Source of the DNA: JADHLK01 sp038131695
GTDB lineage: Bacteria > Pseudomonadota > Alphaproteobacteria > Puniceispirillales > Puniceispirillaceae
Reading direction: 5' to 3'
NCBI GenBank assembly: GCA_038131695.1
Contig: JAYPQA010000018.1
Coordinates: forward strand, 7,022-71,021
Length of the DNA stretch: 64,000 nucleotides
Made by a program: the position numbers and the translations under genes. Below, in pieces: positions 25,996 to 34,755 of the stretch. Within the stretch, counting starts at the first letter, position 1. Each line of letters starts with the position of its first letter. Below the pieces are notes generated by a model. It was not told the origin of the DNA. It saw only the letters and a list, made by a program, of their open reading frames with translations, and made no database searches.

Positions 25996-27591
25996 TGGCT
26001 TTGCTGGAGATTGATAATCTGAACCTGTCAATAGGCCAGCTGCCGATCCTGCGCGATATCAGCCTGTCTATCCGGCCGGGTGAGATTTGTGGGCTGGCCG
26101 GAGAATCCGGGTCCGGCAAATCCATGACCGCGCTCTGTGTGATGAATTTGCTCCCCCCTCTGGCCCGTGCCAGCGGCCACTATCAAAATGCAGGGGACCG
26201 ATGTGACCCGCCTCTCTGAAGAGGCGATGTGTGCGGTGCGCGGCCAGCAAATCAGCATGATCTTTCAAGAACCAATGACCGCGCTGAATCCGCTGCGCAC
26301 AATCAGCGATCAGGTGGCAGAAACCTTGCGGCTGCACCGGCGCACCAGCTGGGCGGAGGCGCGCGTGATAGCGGCTGAAAAGCTGGCCCGGGTGGGCTTG
26401 CCTGCCAGCCGCTTTTCTCCTGATCTCTATCCGCATGAGCTGTCTGGCGGGCAACGCCAGCGCGTGATGATAGCCCAGGCCATTGCCCTGAAGCCTGCCC
26501 TTTTGATAGCTGATGAGCCGACCACCGCGCTGGATGTGACGACTCAGGCCGGCATTCTCTCCCTGCTGCGCGATCTGGTCAAAAGCGAGAATATGTCAAT
26601 GCTGCTGATCACGCATGATCTGGCGGTTCTGGCCGATATGGCTGATCAGATCAGCATCATGGAAAAAGGCCGCATCGTTGAGCAGGACAGCACCAAAAGC
26701 CTGTTCCGCAATCGCCGCCATGCCTATACCAGAAAGCTGTTTGCCGCCTCTGGCCATGTGCCGGATAAAGGCACGGCCCCATCCGATCGCCCTTTATTGC
26801 AAGCCAGCAAAATCGGCGTGACCTACCGGCGCAAATCCGGCCTGTTCAGCAAGCCGGTGGAAACCGAGGCGGTGCGCGGCCTGTCCTTTGCCTTGCATGA
26901 AAATGAGAGCCTTGGTCTGGTTGGCGAATCCGGCTGCGGCAAATCCACCTTGTCGCGGGCACTGCTCGGCTTGCAGCCCCTGTCTGCCGGCCATATTGAT
27001 TTTCTGGGGATGCGGCTGGACAGCAGCAGCCAGATGCCAACCGATATGCGGCGGGCCATGCAAATCGTCTTTCAGGACCCCTATGGATCATTCAACCCGC
27101 GCCATAAGGTTGCGCGCCTGCTGGCTGAGCCGTTCCACCTGCAAGACCAGCCTGTGCTGGGCCTGCAACGCGAGAAGCTGCTGGACAAGGCGCTGGAGGA
27201 GGTCGGCCTCAGCAGCGCTGACAAGGATAAATATATTCATGAATTTTCCGGCGGCCAGCGCCAGCGCATTGCCATTGCGCGGGCACTGGTTCTAAAGCCA
27301 AGGCTGATCATTCTGGATGAGGCGGTCTCGGCCCTGGATGTCTCTATAAGGGCCCGGATTCTGGATTTGCTGGCTGATTTGCGCCGCACGCACCAGCTTT
27401 CCTATCTGTTTATCAGCCATGATCTCCATGTCGTGCGGGCGATAACGGACCGGGTGCTGGTGATGCGGGCTGGCCAGATTGTTGAACAAGGGGCAACCGA
27501 GACGGTGCTGGCCCGCCCGGCACACAGCTATACCAAAGAGCTGATCGCCGCGACCCCGCAAATACCTGAAGCATGGCAGAAACCGGCATGA
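25995..27591 (+). CDS. Fused two-domain ABC transporter ATPase (DppD-DppF type; +1 frameshift)
   Basis: A single 531-aa polypeptide (after repair) with two ATP-binding cassettes, like YejF/GsiA. The first cassette has Walker A GESGSGKSM, signature LSGGQRQRV and Walker B LLIADEP. The second has Walker A GESGCGKST, signature FSGGQRQRI and Walker B LIILDEA. The break lies after PPLARASG; removing one C at about 26176 leads into TIKMQGTDVTRLSEEA. Everything downstream is intact. It powers uptake through the two permeases above. Confidence 0.9.
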
Positions 27592-27683
27592 AAACCCGCA
27601 AGGGCTTGCCATCTGCCCCCGCGGCTCCGCATAGTGGCAGGGGCAGGCTCCCGGCCGGAGACCAAAAGCAAGAGAGGGAAAGA

Positions 27684-28427
27684 ATGAGACTGGCAGGCAA
27701 AACAGCTTTGATAACTGGCGGCGGCTCCGGCTTTGGGGCCGGTATCGCTCGCATCTTTGCCAAAGAGGGCGCGCGCATCCTCTTGGCAGACATCAATGAA
27801 CAGGCCGCGCAAGAGGTGGCTGCCGGGATTGGCGGCCATGCCGCACAGGCGGATGTCTCTGACAGCGCGTCCATGACCGCTCTGGCCAAGGCTGCAGAGG
27901 CACATTTCGGCACGCCTGATATTCTGGTCAACAATGCCGGCATCACCCATCTGCCTGCCCCGATGGAGGAGGTCAGCGAAGAGGATTTTGACCGGGTGCT
28001 GGCAGTGAATGCCAAATCGGTCTATCTAGCTGCAAAAGTTTTTGTCGGCGCGATGAAACAGCGCGGCAGCGGCGCGATTTTGAATGTCGCCTCTACCGCA
28101 GGCGTCTCGCCGCGCGCCAATCTGAACTGGTATAATGCCTCAAAGGGCTGGATGATCACCGCGACCAAGGCGATGGCGATTGAACTGGCCCCGCATGGCA
28201 TCCGGGTCAATGCGATCAATCCGGTGGCAGGCGAAACCCCCCTGCTGAAGAGCTTTATGGGCGGCGAGGAAACCGAGGAGACGCGCGCCCGCTTTCTGGC
28301 AACCATTCCGCTGGGCCGGTTTTCCACGCCTGAGGATATGGGCCAGGCCGCCGCCTTTCTGTGTTCTGATGAAGCCTCCATGATTACCGGCGTGGCGATG
28401 GAAGTGGATGGCGGGCGCTGTATCTGA
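27684..28427 (+). CDS. SDR family oxidoreductase (FabG-like)
   Basis: Classical SDR, 247 aa. Motifs are TGGGSGFGAGI (residues 10-20), LLADIN (acidic, favouring NAD), ILVNNAGITH and catalytic Y-NAS-K in NWYNASKGW, with a C-terminal GVAMEVDGGRC. The start at 27684 has AGAGGGAAAG upstream; the frame opens earlier at 27573 without support. It lies between the ABC ATPase and a P1-type amidase, so it may oxidise the alcohol or hydroxyacid part of the imported compound (inference). Confidence 0.9.
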   Translation: MRLAGKTALITGGGSGFGAGIARIFAKEGARILLADINEQAAQEVAAGIGGHAAQADVSDSASMTALAKAAEAHFGTPDILVNNAGITHLPAPMEEVSEEDFDRVLAVNAKSVYLAAKVFVGAMKQRGSGAILNVASTAGVSPRANLNWYNASKGWMITATKAMAIELAPHGIRVNAINPVAGETPLLKSFMGGEETEETRARFLATIPLGRFSTPEDMGQAAAFLCSDEASMITGVAMEVDGGRCI

Positions 28428-28448
28428 CAAACAAAAAGGAGGCCAGCG

Positions 28449-29447
28449 ATGAAGCCCGGCAAGCGCAATCTGATAACCGATATTGACGGGCTGCTGGTCG
28501 GCAATGCCCAGGATCAGACGCTGAAATCAGGCAGCACCGTGCTGACTGCCGATCAGCCCTTTACCACTGCAGTCCATGTGATGGGCGGCGCGCCGGGCAG
28601 CCGCGAGACCGATTTGCTGGCCCCGGACAAGCTGGTCTCAGAGGTGGATGCGCTGGTGCTGTCCGGCGGATCAGCCCTGGGGCTTGATGCCGCCTCTGGC
28701 GTGGCCAATGCGCTGCGGGCAGCCGGGCGCGGCTTTGCCGTGGGCGATCAAAAAGTGCCGATTGTGCCGGCGGCTATCCTGTTTGACCTGCTGAATGGCG
28801 GTGAGAAGGGCTGGCAGACAAACCCCTATGCCGCGCTGGGAGAGGCAGCCTGGCAGGCCCGCTCGGCAGAGTTTGCGCTGGGCAGTGTCGGGGCCGGCAC
28901 TGGCGCCATCACAGCTGATCTGAAGGGCGGGCTAGGCTCGGCCTCTCTGGTGCTGGATAATGGCATGACCGTCGGGGCGCTGGTCGCCGCCAATCCGCAT
29001 GGCAGCGTCATTCAGCAGGGCCAGCCGCATTTTTGGGCAGCCCCTTTTGAATTTGACCGGGAATTTGGCGGGCTGGGCGCGGCGACCCAGCTGGATCCGG
29101 GCGTTGAGAAGCTGGGGCCGGATCGGCTGCCCACCAGCAACACCAATACCACGATTGCCATTGTCGCCACAGATGCCAGGCTGGACAAGGCCGGCTGCCA
29201 ACGCCTCGCCACCGCCGCCCATGACGGGATGGCCCGCGCGATTATGCCCAGCCATACGCCCTTTGACGGTGATCTGATCTTTGCTGCTGCGACCGGGGCC
29301 AAGGAAGGGGGCGGCCCGGCTGATTTGCTGCTGCTGGGCCATGCGGCCGCCCTGTGCCTCGCCCGTGCGATTGCCCGCGCTGTCTGGGAAGCCCGCCCGG
29401 CCCCCGGCGACACGCTGCCCAGCTTTCGCGATCATTTCGGGGTTTAA
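28449..29447 (+). CDS. P1 family peptidase (DmpA/NylC-type N-terminal nucleophile hydrolase)
   Basis: A 332-aa Ntn-type hydrolase. TSNTNTTIAIVATD near residues 232-245 contains the Asn-Thr bond where relatives self-cleave to expose the Thr nucleophile. Other family segments are GLLVGNAQDQTLKSGSTVLT, VLSGGSALGLDAASGV and TAAHDGMARAIMPSHTPFDG. Relatives hydrolyse beta-peptides, D-aminopeptides or 6-aminohexanoate oligomers. With an M20 hydrolase and a peptide-type importer nearby, cleavage of an unusual amide is likely. AAAAAGGAGG precedes the start. Confidence 0.9.
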   Translation: MKPGKRNLITDIDGLLVGNAQDQTLKSGSTVLTADQPFTTAVHVMGGAPGSRETDLLAPDKLVSEVDALVLSGGSALGLDAASGVANALRAAGRGFAVGDQKVPIVPAAILFDLLNGGEKGWQTNPYAALGEAAWQARSAEFALGSVGAGTGAITADLKGGLGSASLVLDNGMTVGALVAANPHGSVIQQGQPHFWAAPFEFDREFGGLGAATQLDPGVEKLGPDRLPTSNTNTTIAIVATDARLDKAGCQRLATAAHDGMARAIMPSHTPFDGDLIFAAATGAKEGGGPADLLLLGHAAALCLARAIARAVWEARPAPGDTLPSFRDHFGV

Positions 29448-29459
29448 AAAAGCCTCAGC

Positions 29460-30649
29460 TCAAGTCACCCGGGCGCGGGTCTGATAGGCCGGGTCGCGCC
29501 AGAGTTCATCTGTCATCACCTCTTCCAGAATCGCGACCGCCGCCAGAATATCGCCCTCATCCAGATAGAGCGGGGTGAAGCCAAAGCGCATCACATCCGG
29601 CGGGCGGAAATCGCCGATAACCCCTCTGGCGACCAGCGCCTGCATCGCCTGATAGCCCGCCTCAAACCGGAAAGAGACCTGCGATCCGCGCCTGTCCGGA
29701 TCCCGCGGGCTGAACAGCTCCAGCTGTGGACAGCGTTTTTCCACCTCAGCGATAAACAGCTCAGACAGGCGGATGCTGGCCGCCCGCAGCTCTGCCAAAT
29801 CCACCCCCTGCCAGGCATCCAGCGCCGCATCCAGCATCGCCATCTGGACAATGGGCGGCGTGCCAACCCGCATCCGCTCAATCGACGGGGCAGGGCGGTA
29901 ATCTTGTGCCATCTCAAACGGGTCTGCGTGCCCCATCCAGCCCGCCAGCGCCGGTTCCGCCTCAGAAATCAGGTCAGGCCGGATATAGATAAAGGCCGGT
30001 GCGCCCGGCCCGCCATTGAGATATTTGTAAGTGCAGCCAACCGCAAATTCACAGCCCGATCCGGCCAGATCAAGAGGCACCGCCCCGGCAGAATGGGCCA
30101 GATCCCAAATCATCACCGCCCCGGCTGCCTGAGCTGCTTTGGTTATCTCAAACATATCATGGCGGCGGCCTGTTCGGTAATCCACCTCTGTCAGCAGCAC
30201 AGCCGCCACCTCATCAGAGATCGCCGCGGCCACCGCATCCGGTGCGGCCAGCTTTACCTCGCGCCCGCCCCCGGCCAGCCCGGCCAGCGCATTGGCCATA
30301 TAGATATCCGAGGGAAAATTGCCGGTATCAGACAGGATAACGCGCCGATCCGGCCGCAATTTCAAGGCCGCCGCCAGCGCCTGCCACACCTTGATAGAGA
30401 GCGTATCACCCGCCATCACGGGAGCCGGGTGGCGCGCCTATCAGCGGGCAATGCGATCCCCAACCGGCCAGGCAGGGCCATCCATCCGGCCTTGTTCCAG
30501 GCGCGAATCAGCTGTTCTCCCCATTCGGCCTGCAGCACGCCTGCCACTCGTCCCGGCACCGAGCGCGGCAATGGGCCCAGCGAATTGCCATCCAGATAGA
30601 GAACGCCATCGGGAAGGTGAAACAGCTCTTTTTTCGGCAAATTGGTCAT
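29460..30649 (-). CDS. kynU: Kynureninase (disrupted by several small indels)
   Basis: PLP enzyme cleaving kynurenine to anthranilate and alanine. The N-terminal part (LYLDGNSLGPLPRSV, WGEQLIRAWNKAGW) and the long C-terminal part are typical; the latter has IWDLAHSAGAVPLDL and the PLP-Lys region GCTYKYLNGGPG. Between them, at about 30417-30461, no single shift restores the family sequence. Reading LGDRIARLIGAPPGSVMAGD needs one base added in C4 at 30458-30461, another near 30441-30446, and one removed near 30420. The N-terminus also looks about 8 residues short. It could be a pseudogene or a badly resolved stretch. No other kynurenine gene is nearby. Confidence 0.82.
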
Positions 30650-30934
30650 TGGCTTTCTATCTCCGGAAAATTTGAAATGCGTGTCCGGTCCGGCTAGGTG
30701 CCGTCTGACCTTTTTGTTTGCAAGCGGCGCCTGCCCGGGCGCTTCAAACCATTTTTTCAAAAACCCTGTCTCACGATAACAGTTAATCCTGAACCGCTTC
30801 TTTTCAGCAACCAAAAAACCATCCGGGCGATTTTTTTTTGAAGGCTGGTTCCGCCCTGATCAATCTCTTTCCCTGCCTGCGCGGTTACGCTAGGCTTGTT
30901 CTTGAGCCAGAAATTTTTGGAGAGATTTACGCTT
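30650..30934. other. Divergent intergenic region between kynU and the VOC-cupin gene
   Basis: A stretch of 285 bp with short A/T tracts on both strands (for example ATTTTTTTTTGAAG near 30830) and a weak GC inverted repeat near 30728-30743. I found no convincing operator, promoter pair or small gene. It must hold the start signals for both flanking genes. Confidence 0.5.
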
Positions 30935-32074
30935 ATGCCTGCCCAAAAAAGCCAAACAGCCTCTGAAAACCACGCCGCCGCGCTGGATAAGAGCCGCATA
31001 GAGGCCGCTGAAATGCAGCTGCCCAGCCTCGATATTTCCGCAGAAATTGCGTTTTTTTGCCGCCAGCTGGGCTTTCGGCTGGAGGAGATATTCCCGGCAG
31101 ACAATCCGGCGATGATTTTACTGTCCGGCCATGGGCTGCGGCTACGCCTTGATAAGCAGAACCAGCTTCCCGCCGGCCGGATCACGCTGTCCCTGCCCGG
31201 CGCGCCAGGCGATCTGCCTGCCCCGATGACCGCCCCGAATGGCACTGAGATTCATTTTGCCCCGGCCAGCCCGCCCCTGCAGCAGCCGGAAACCCGCCAT
31301 CAGCTGCTGGTGCGCCGTCTGGTGGATTCAGACAGCTGGATTATCGGGCGGGCCGGGATGCATTACCGCGATTTGATTCCCGGGCGGCTTGGCGGGGCGG
31401 TTATCGCCAGCCATATCCGCATCCCGGAAGATGGACCGGTTCCTGATATGGTGCATTATCACAAGGTTGGCTTTCAGCTGATTTACTGCCTGCATGGTTG
31501 GGTAAAGGTGGTTTATGAGGATCAGGGCGATCCGATCACCCTGCAGGCCGGTGATTGCGTGACCCAGCCGCCGCAAATCCGCCACCGGGTGCTGGAATCC
31601 TCAGATAATCTGGAGGTTCTGGAGATTGGCGTGCCAGCCGAACATATCACGGTCATTGACCATGCGCTGAAACTGCCGACTGGCAAGCATCTGCCGGACC
31701 GGCTGTTTGACGGGCAGATTTTCGTCCATCATCAGGCGGCAAAAGGCAGCTGGCAGGCGGCCCGGCTGCCCGGCTGGATGGCGATGGAGACCGGCATTGC
31801 ACATGGCACGGCTGGGGCCGCCTCAGTTCAGCTGATGCGCCCCGATAACGGCACCGACGTGCCGATCACCGCCACAACAGATGCCGATATTCTGTTCGGT
31901 CTGGTTGCCAGCGGCTCCATGCAGATCGGGGCAGATGGCCAGCATTTTGAGGTGAGCGCCGGGGACGGGTTTGCCCTGCCCCCCGGCCAGCCTGTCCAAT
32001 TCAGCCAGATGAGCCCCGATCTATCCTATATAGAGGTCAGCCTGCCCGGCTCCTTCCAGACCCGGATTGCCTGA
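30935..32074 (+). CDS. VOC-like/cupin fusion protein
   Basis: A 379-aa protein. Residues ~20-75 look like half of a glyoxalase fold (LPSLDISAEIAFFCRQLGFR). A first cupin follows at about residues 135-245, with metal-type His in VHYHKVGFQLIYCLHGWVKV and IRHRVLE. A second, cupin-like barrel (about 290-375) has GLVASGSMQIGADGQHFEVS and FALPPGQPVQFS. GGAGA sits 12 bp before ATG 30935. Its function is unknown; a dioxygenase or isomerase acting on an aromatic or acyl substrate is possible. It is divergent from kynureninase. Confidence 0.75.
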   Translation: MPAQKSQTASENHAAALDKSRIEAAEMQLPSLDISAEIAFFCRQLGFRLEEIFPADNPAMILLSGHGLRLRLDKQNQLPAGRITLSLPGAPGDLPAPMTAPNGTEIHFAPASPPLQQPETRHQLLVRRLVDSDSWIIGRAGMHYRDLIPGRLGGAVIASHIRIPEDGPVPDMVHYHKVGFQLIYCLHGWVKVVYEDQGDPITLQAGDCVTQPPQIRHRVLESSDNLEVLEIGVPAEHITVIDHALKLPTGKHLPDRLFDGQIFVHHQAAKGSWQAARLPGWMAMETGIAHGTAGAASVQLMRPDNGTDVPITATTDADILFGLVASGSMQIGADGQHFEVSAGDGFALPPGQPVQFSQMSPDLSYIEVSLPGSFQTRIA

Positions 32075-32105
32075 CCTCAATCATATCCCCCCCATTGGCC
32101 CAAAA

Positions 32106-32121
32106 TGATGATTTTTCATCA
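32106..32121. promoter_or_regulatory. Small perfect inverted repeat upstream of the hydroxyacid dehydrogenase
   Basis: TGATGA (32106-32111) and TCATCA (32116-32121) around TTTT, in an AT-rich stretch between two genes on the same strand. It could be an operator half-pair. It is too short a stem, and lacks a T-run, for a terminator. Low certainty. Confidence 0.3.
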
Positions 32122-32235
32122 AAATCGCTGATCAGCCGGCGATATTATTTGCTAAAGAAAAAAGAAGGGCGGTCATGGTGCCGGCCTTGCCAGCGAAAAA
32201 AACTCCAAAACCAAACAAGTTAAGGAGTTAGGCTG

Positions 32236-33119
32236 ATGCAAGCAGGGGTTATCGGGATCGGAGATATGGGGTCAGGTCTGGCCAAAAATCTCATCGCAGC
32301 GGGAATGTCTGTTACCGGATTTGATTTGGACCCGGACAGGATGGCCCAGCTAAAAGAACTGGGCGGCACCCCGGCAGCTTCTGTCGCTGAGGTGGGCCGG
32401 AACAGCCAGACGGTCTTTATCATGGTGATGAACGGGGCCCAGGCGCTGAATGTCATCGCCGGGCCGGACGGGCTGGCCGATACCATGCCTGCGGGCGGCA
32501 CCGTTATTCTGACTGCTACGATAAAGCCGTCCGAGGCGGCCCGCATAGCCGAAGCCGTTGCAGATCGCGATATTGATCTGGTGGACAGCCCGGTCAGTGG
32601 CGGCTTTGACGGGGCCCAGAATGGCGCGCTGACAATGATGGCTGCCGCCCGGCCAGAGGTTCTGAAAAAGGTCAAGGCAGAAATGGAGGCGGTCAGCAAG
32701 ACCATCCATATTGTCGGCACGGATATCTGCATGGGCCAGACGGTGAAAGCCTGCCTGCAATCGCTGATGGGCTGTGTGTTCAGCGCCAGTTTTGAGGCCG
32801 CTGTGCTGGCCGCCAAGACCAGGGGTGGACCCGCAGATTTTTGCACCGTGTTTTTGCACGTCCGGGGCGGGCAACAGCGTGACCAATGCCTGGAAAAATC
32901 ATGCAAGGCCGCTTTGTCGGTGCTGGCAGCCATATCTCTACCATGCACAAGGATTTGACGATTGTCTCCGATATGGCAAGAGAGCTGGGCGTGCCGCTGT
33001 TCACGGCCAATATTGCCTTGCAGCTGTTCGAGGCGGGCAAGACCAAATATCCGGAAGGCGATAACTGGATTGTGGCCAAGATGCTGGAAGAAATTGCCGG
33101 GGTCGAATTCCGCAGCTGA
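32236..33119 (+). CDS. 3-hydroxyisobutyrate/threonate dehydrogenase-type oxidoreductase (two +1 frameshifts)
   Basis: Beta-hydroxyacid dehydrogenase of about 293 aa. The Rossmann motif is GVIGIGDMGSGLAKNL, the substrate loop is DSPVSGGFDGAQNGALTMMA. The chain needs three frames: after VLAAKT it continues as GVDPQIFAPCFCTSGAGNSV (an extra A near 32823), then shifts again at the A-run near 32896 to IMQGRFVGAGSHISTMHKDL. The catalytic-Lys segments appear once joined. GTTAAGGAG precedes the start. The adjacent TIM-barrel isomerase remnant suggests a C4-sugar-acid or hydroxyacid pathway. Confidence 0.8.
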
Positions 33120-33189
33120 ATTGGGCAGTTGAAATGGGCCGCGTGCGCGAGAAAATGACCACGCCAACACACATTTAAGAGAGGAAATT

Positions 33190-34073
33190 ATGAAGCTGGG
33201 TGTAATTACAGAAGTGAATCAGTCGCGATTTGGGCCATGCGCTGAGCGTGATGGATGAATATGATCTGGAATGGGCAGAGCTGCAATTTATTGCTGACAA
33301 GGAGGTGGGCGATCTGGACAAGGCTGGAGCGGGCCGCCGCTGCTGGAAGCTGATCAAACTGGCACCAACCAAAGGGTGCCTGTATTTCCCGCCATGGAGC
33401 TTTTGCCCCGGCCTGCCGATGGCCAGCACGCGCCCGGGGGATGCGGTACACAGCCAGCATATGGACGCGCTCAAACGCTGTATTGAAATGGCGCATGAAT
33501 TTTCCTGCGGCACGGTGCGGATCATGTCCGGGCGCAAGGAGATGATTCTCTTTGGCCTGCATGGCGCGGAAAAATGGAATGTGGCCAAGGGGGCCTGGGA
33601 CGCCCTGCCGCCGCTGATCGCCCCGGCTGTTGAGCTGGCCAGGGCTGAGGAGCGTGCAGCTAGTGGTTAGAGACCGGAGAGTAACGGCACAGTAGTCAGA
33701 TTCCTGCTGGACCGGGCGTAAGCTGATCGATGATCTAGATGCCAAGGACACACTGAAGATTTTGTGGGATCCGGCCAATAATTGCTGGGCGCATGAAACC
33801 GCCTGGCCGGATGGCTATGAGACCACCAAGACAGGAGAATATCGGCCATATCCATATGTCGGGATCTTGCAGGTGGATACCCAAGGCCACGCTTGAAATA
33901 CACCCATTGGGAGAAGACCCGGCTGGCCGACTGATTTGCCCAGTGGCCGATGCGCTGTAGGATGGCTATGATGGGGTGATCCAGCTTTGAATCAATTCTA
34001 TCACCCGGGCAACGGTGATTTTGAGGCCGGATTCCGGCAATGTATCGGCCTGTTCAAAGAGCTGTTTGCCTGA
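33190..34073 (+). pseudogene. Sugar phosphate isomerase/epimerase (TIM barrel), heavily broken
   Basis: Recognisable fragments in several frames line up in order. These are MKLGVITE at 33190, HALSVMDEYDLEWAELQFIA and GLPMASTRPGDAVHSQHMDA through VRIMSGRKEMILFG, then KLIDDLDAKDTLKILWDPAN near 33720-33780. The tail is YHPGNGDFEAGFRQCIGLFK up to a stop at 34071-34073. The order and spacing fit a xylose-isomerase-like TIM barrel (hydroxypyruvate-isomerase/OtnI type) of about 290 aa. At least six indels plus in-frame stops lie in 884 bp, far more than in neighbouring genes. True pseudogene is favoured, though a poorly sequenced patch cannot be excluded. Confidence 0.75.
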
Positions 34074-34097
34074 CAGAAACGCCTGGCCTCTGGCGAC

Positions 34098-34160
34098 CTA
34101 TCTGTGCTAGTCAGAAGATAAGGGCAGGGACTGCCCCGCAACTGTCTTTTCACTGTCACA
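34098..34160 (+). ncRNA. Possible degraded cobalamin riboswitch
   Basis: CTGCCCCGCAACTGT (34131-34145) is one base short of the strongly conserved B12-box core CTGCCCCCGCAACTGT. A CACTG follows at 34151-34155 (compare GCCACTG), and GTGC ... AAGGG precedes it at 34104-34125. The usual GGTG-AATCC stem between AAGGG and the box is missing, and the whole element is only about 60 nt, so it would not fold as a working riboswitch. It lies between the broken isomerase and a CoxG-like gene, consistent with local decay. Chance similarity is possible. Confidence 0.3.
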
Positions 34161-34175
34161 GGAACAAAGCCCACG

Positions 34176-34631
34176 ATGGAACTGGATGATCAGATTGAGA
34201 TAGCCGCCCCGCGCGATATTGTCTATGCCGCCCTGAACAACCCGGAAATCCTGCAACAGGCGATACCGGGCTGTGAAGAGATAGAGCAGCTCAGCCCGAC
34301 CGAAATGACCGCCCGGGTGGTGCTGAAGATTGGCCCGGTCAAGGCAAAATTCACTGGCCGGGTGGTGCTGGACAATGCCGGGGCGCCGGACAGTTTCTCG
34401 CTCAGCGGTGAGGGGGATGGCGGGGTGGCCGGTGCAGCCCGCGGCGGGGCCGATGTGACACTGGCCGAAAGTGCGGGCGGCACCTTGCTGACCTATAAGG
34501 CGCGCGCCGATGTCAGCGGCAAGATTGCCCAGCTCGGCAGCCGGCTGGTGCTGTCCACGGCGAAAAAACTCTCGCGCAGCTTTTTTGAAAATTTCCAGAA
34601 AATCATGGATGAAAAGGCGGCCGCCAGCTAG
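34176..34631 (+). CDS. CoxG-like SRPBCC family protein
   Basis: A 151-aa START/SRPBCC-fold protein. It has the CoxG pattern: IEIAAPRDIVYAALNNPEIL at the N-terminus, QAIPGCEEIEQLSPTEMTAR, VKAKFTGRVVL and YKARADVSGKIAQLGSRLV. CoxG proteins are membrane-recruiting accessories of molybdenum hydroxylases such as CO dehydrogenase. No cox or xanthine-dehydrogenase-type gene is adjacent, so its partner is elsewhere or lost. Intact despite the damaged neighbourhood. Confidence 0.87.
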   Translation: MELDDQIEIAAPRDIVYAALNNPEILQQAIPGCEEIEQLSPTEMTARVVLKIGPVKAKFTGRVVLDNAGAPDSFSLSGEGDGGVAGAARGGADVTLAESAGGTLLTYKARADVSGKIAQLGSRLVLSTAKKLSRSFFENFQKIMDEKAAAS

Positions 34632-34755
34632 CCTGGCCAGCCTGTGCCCCAAATTATGCCCAGCCATGCCCCTATGCCTGACCTATTCCGGGGCCGGGTC
34701 AGACAAGCGCAGCGTCCCGCTGATAATCGCCCGGCCAGCTGGCGCAATTCGGCCA

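Noticed and set aside
33667..33903. 78-aa minus-strand frame within the broken isomerase region
   Set aside because: Plus-strand fragments here align in order to one TIM-barrel protein; the reverse frame has no support.
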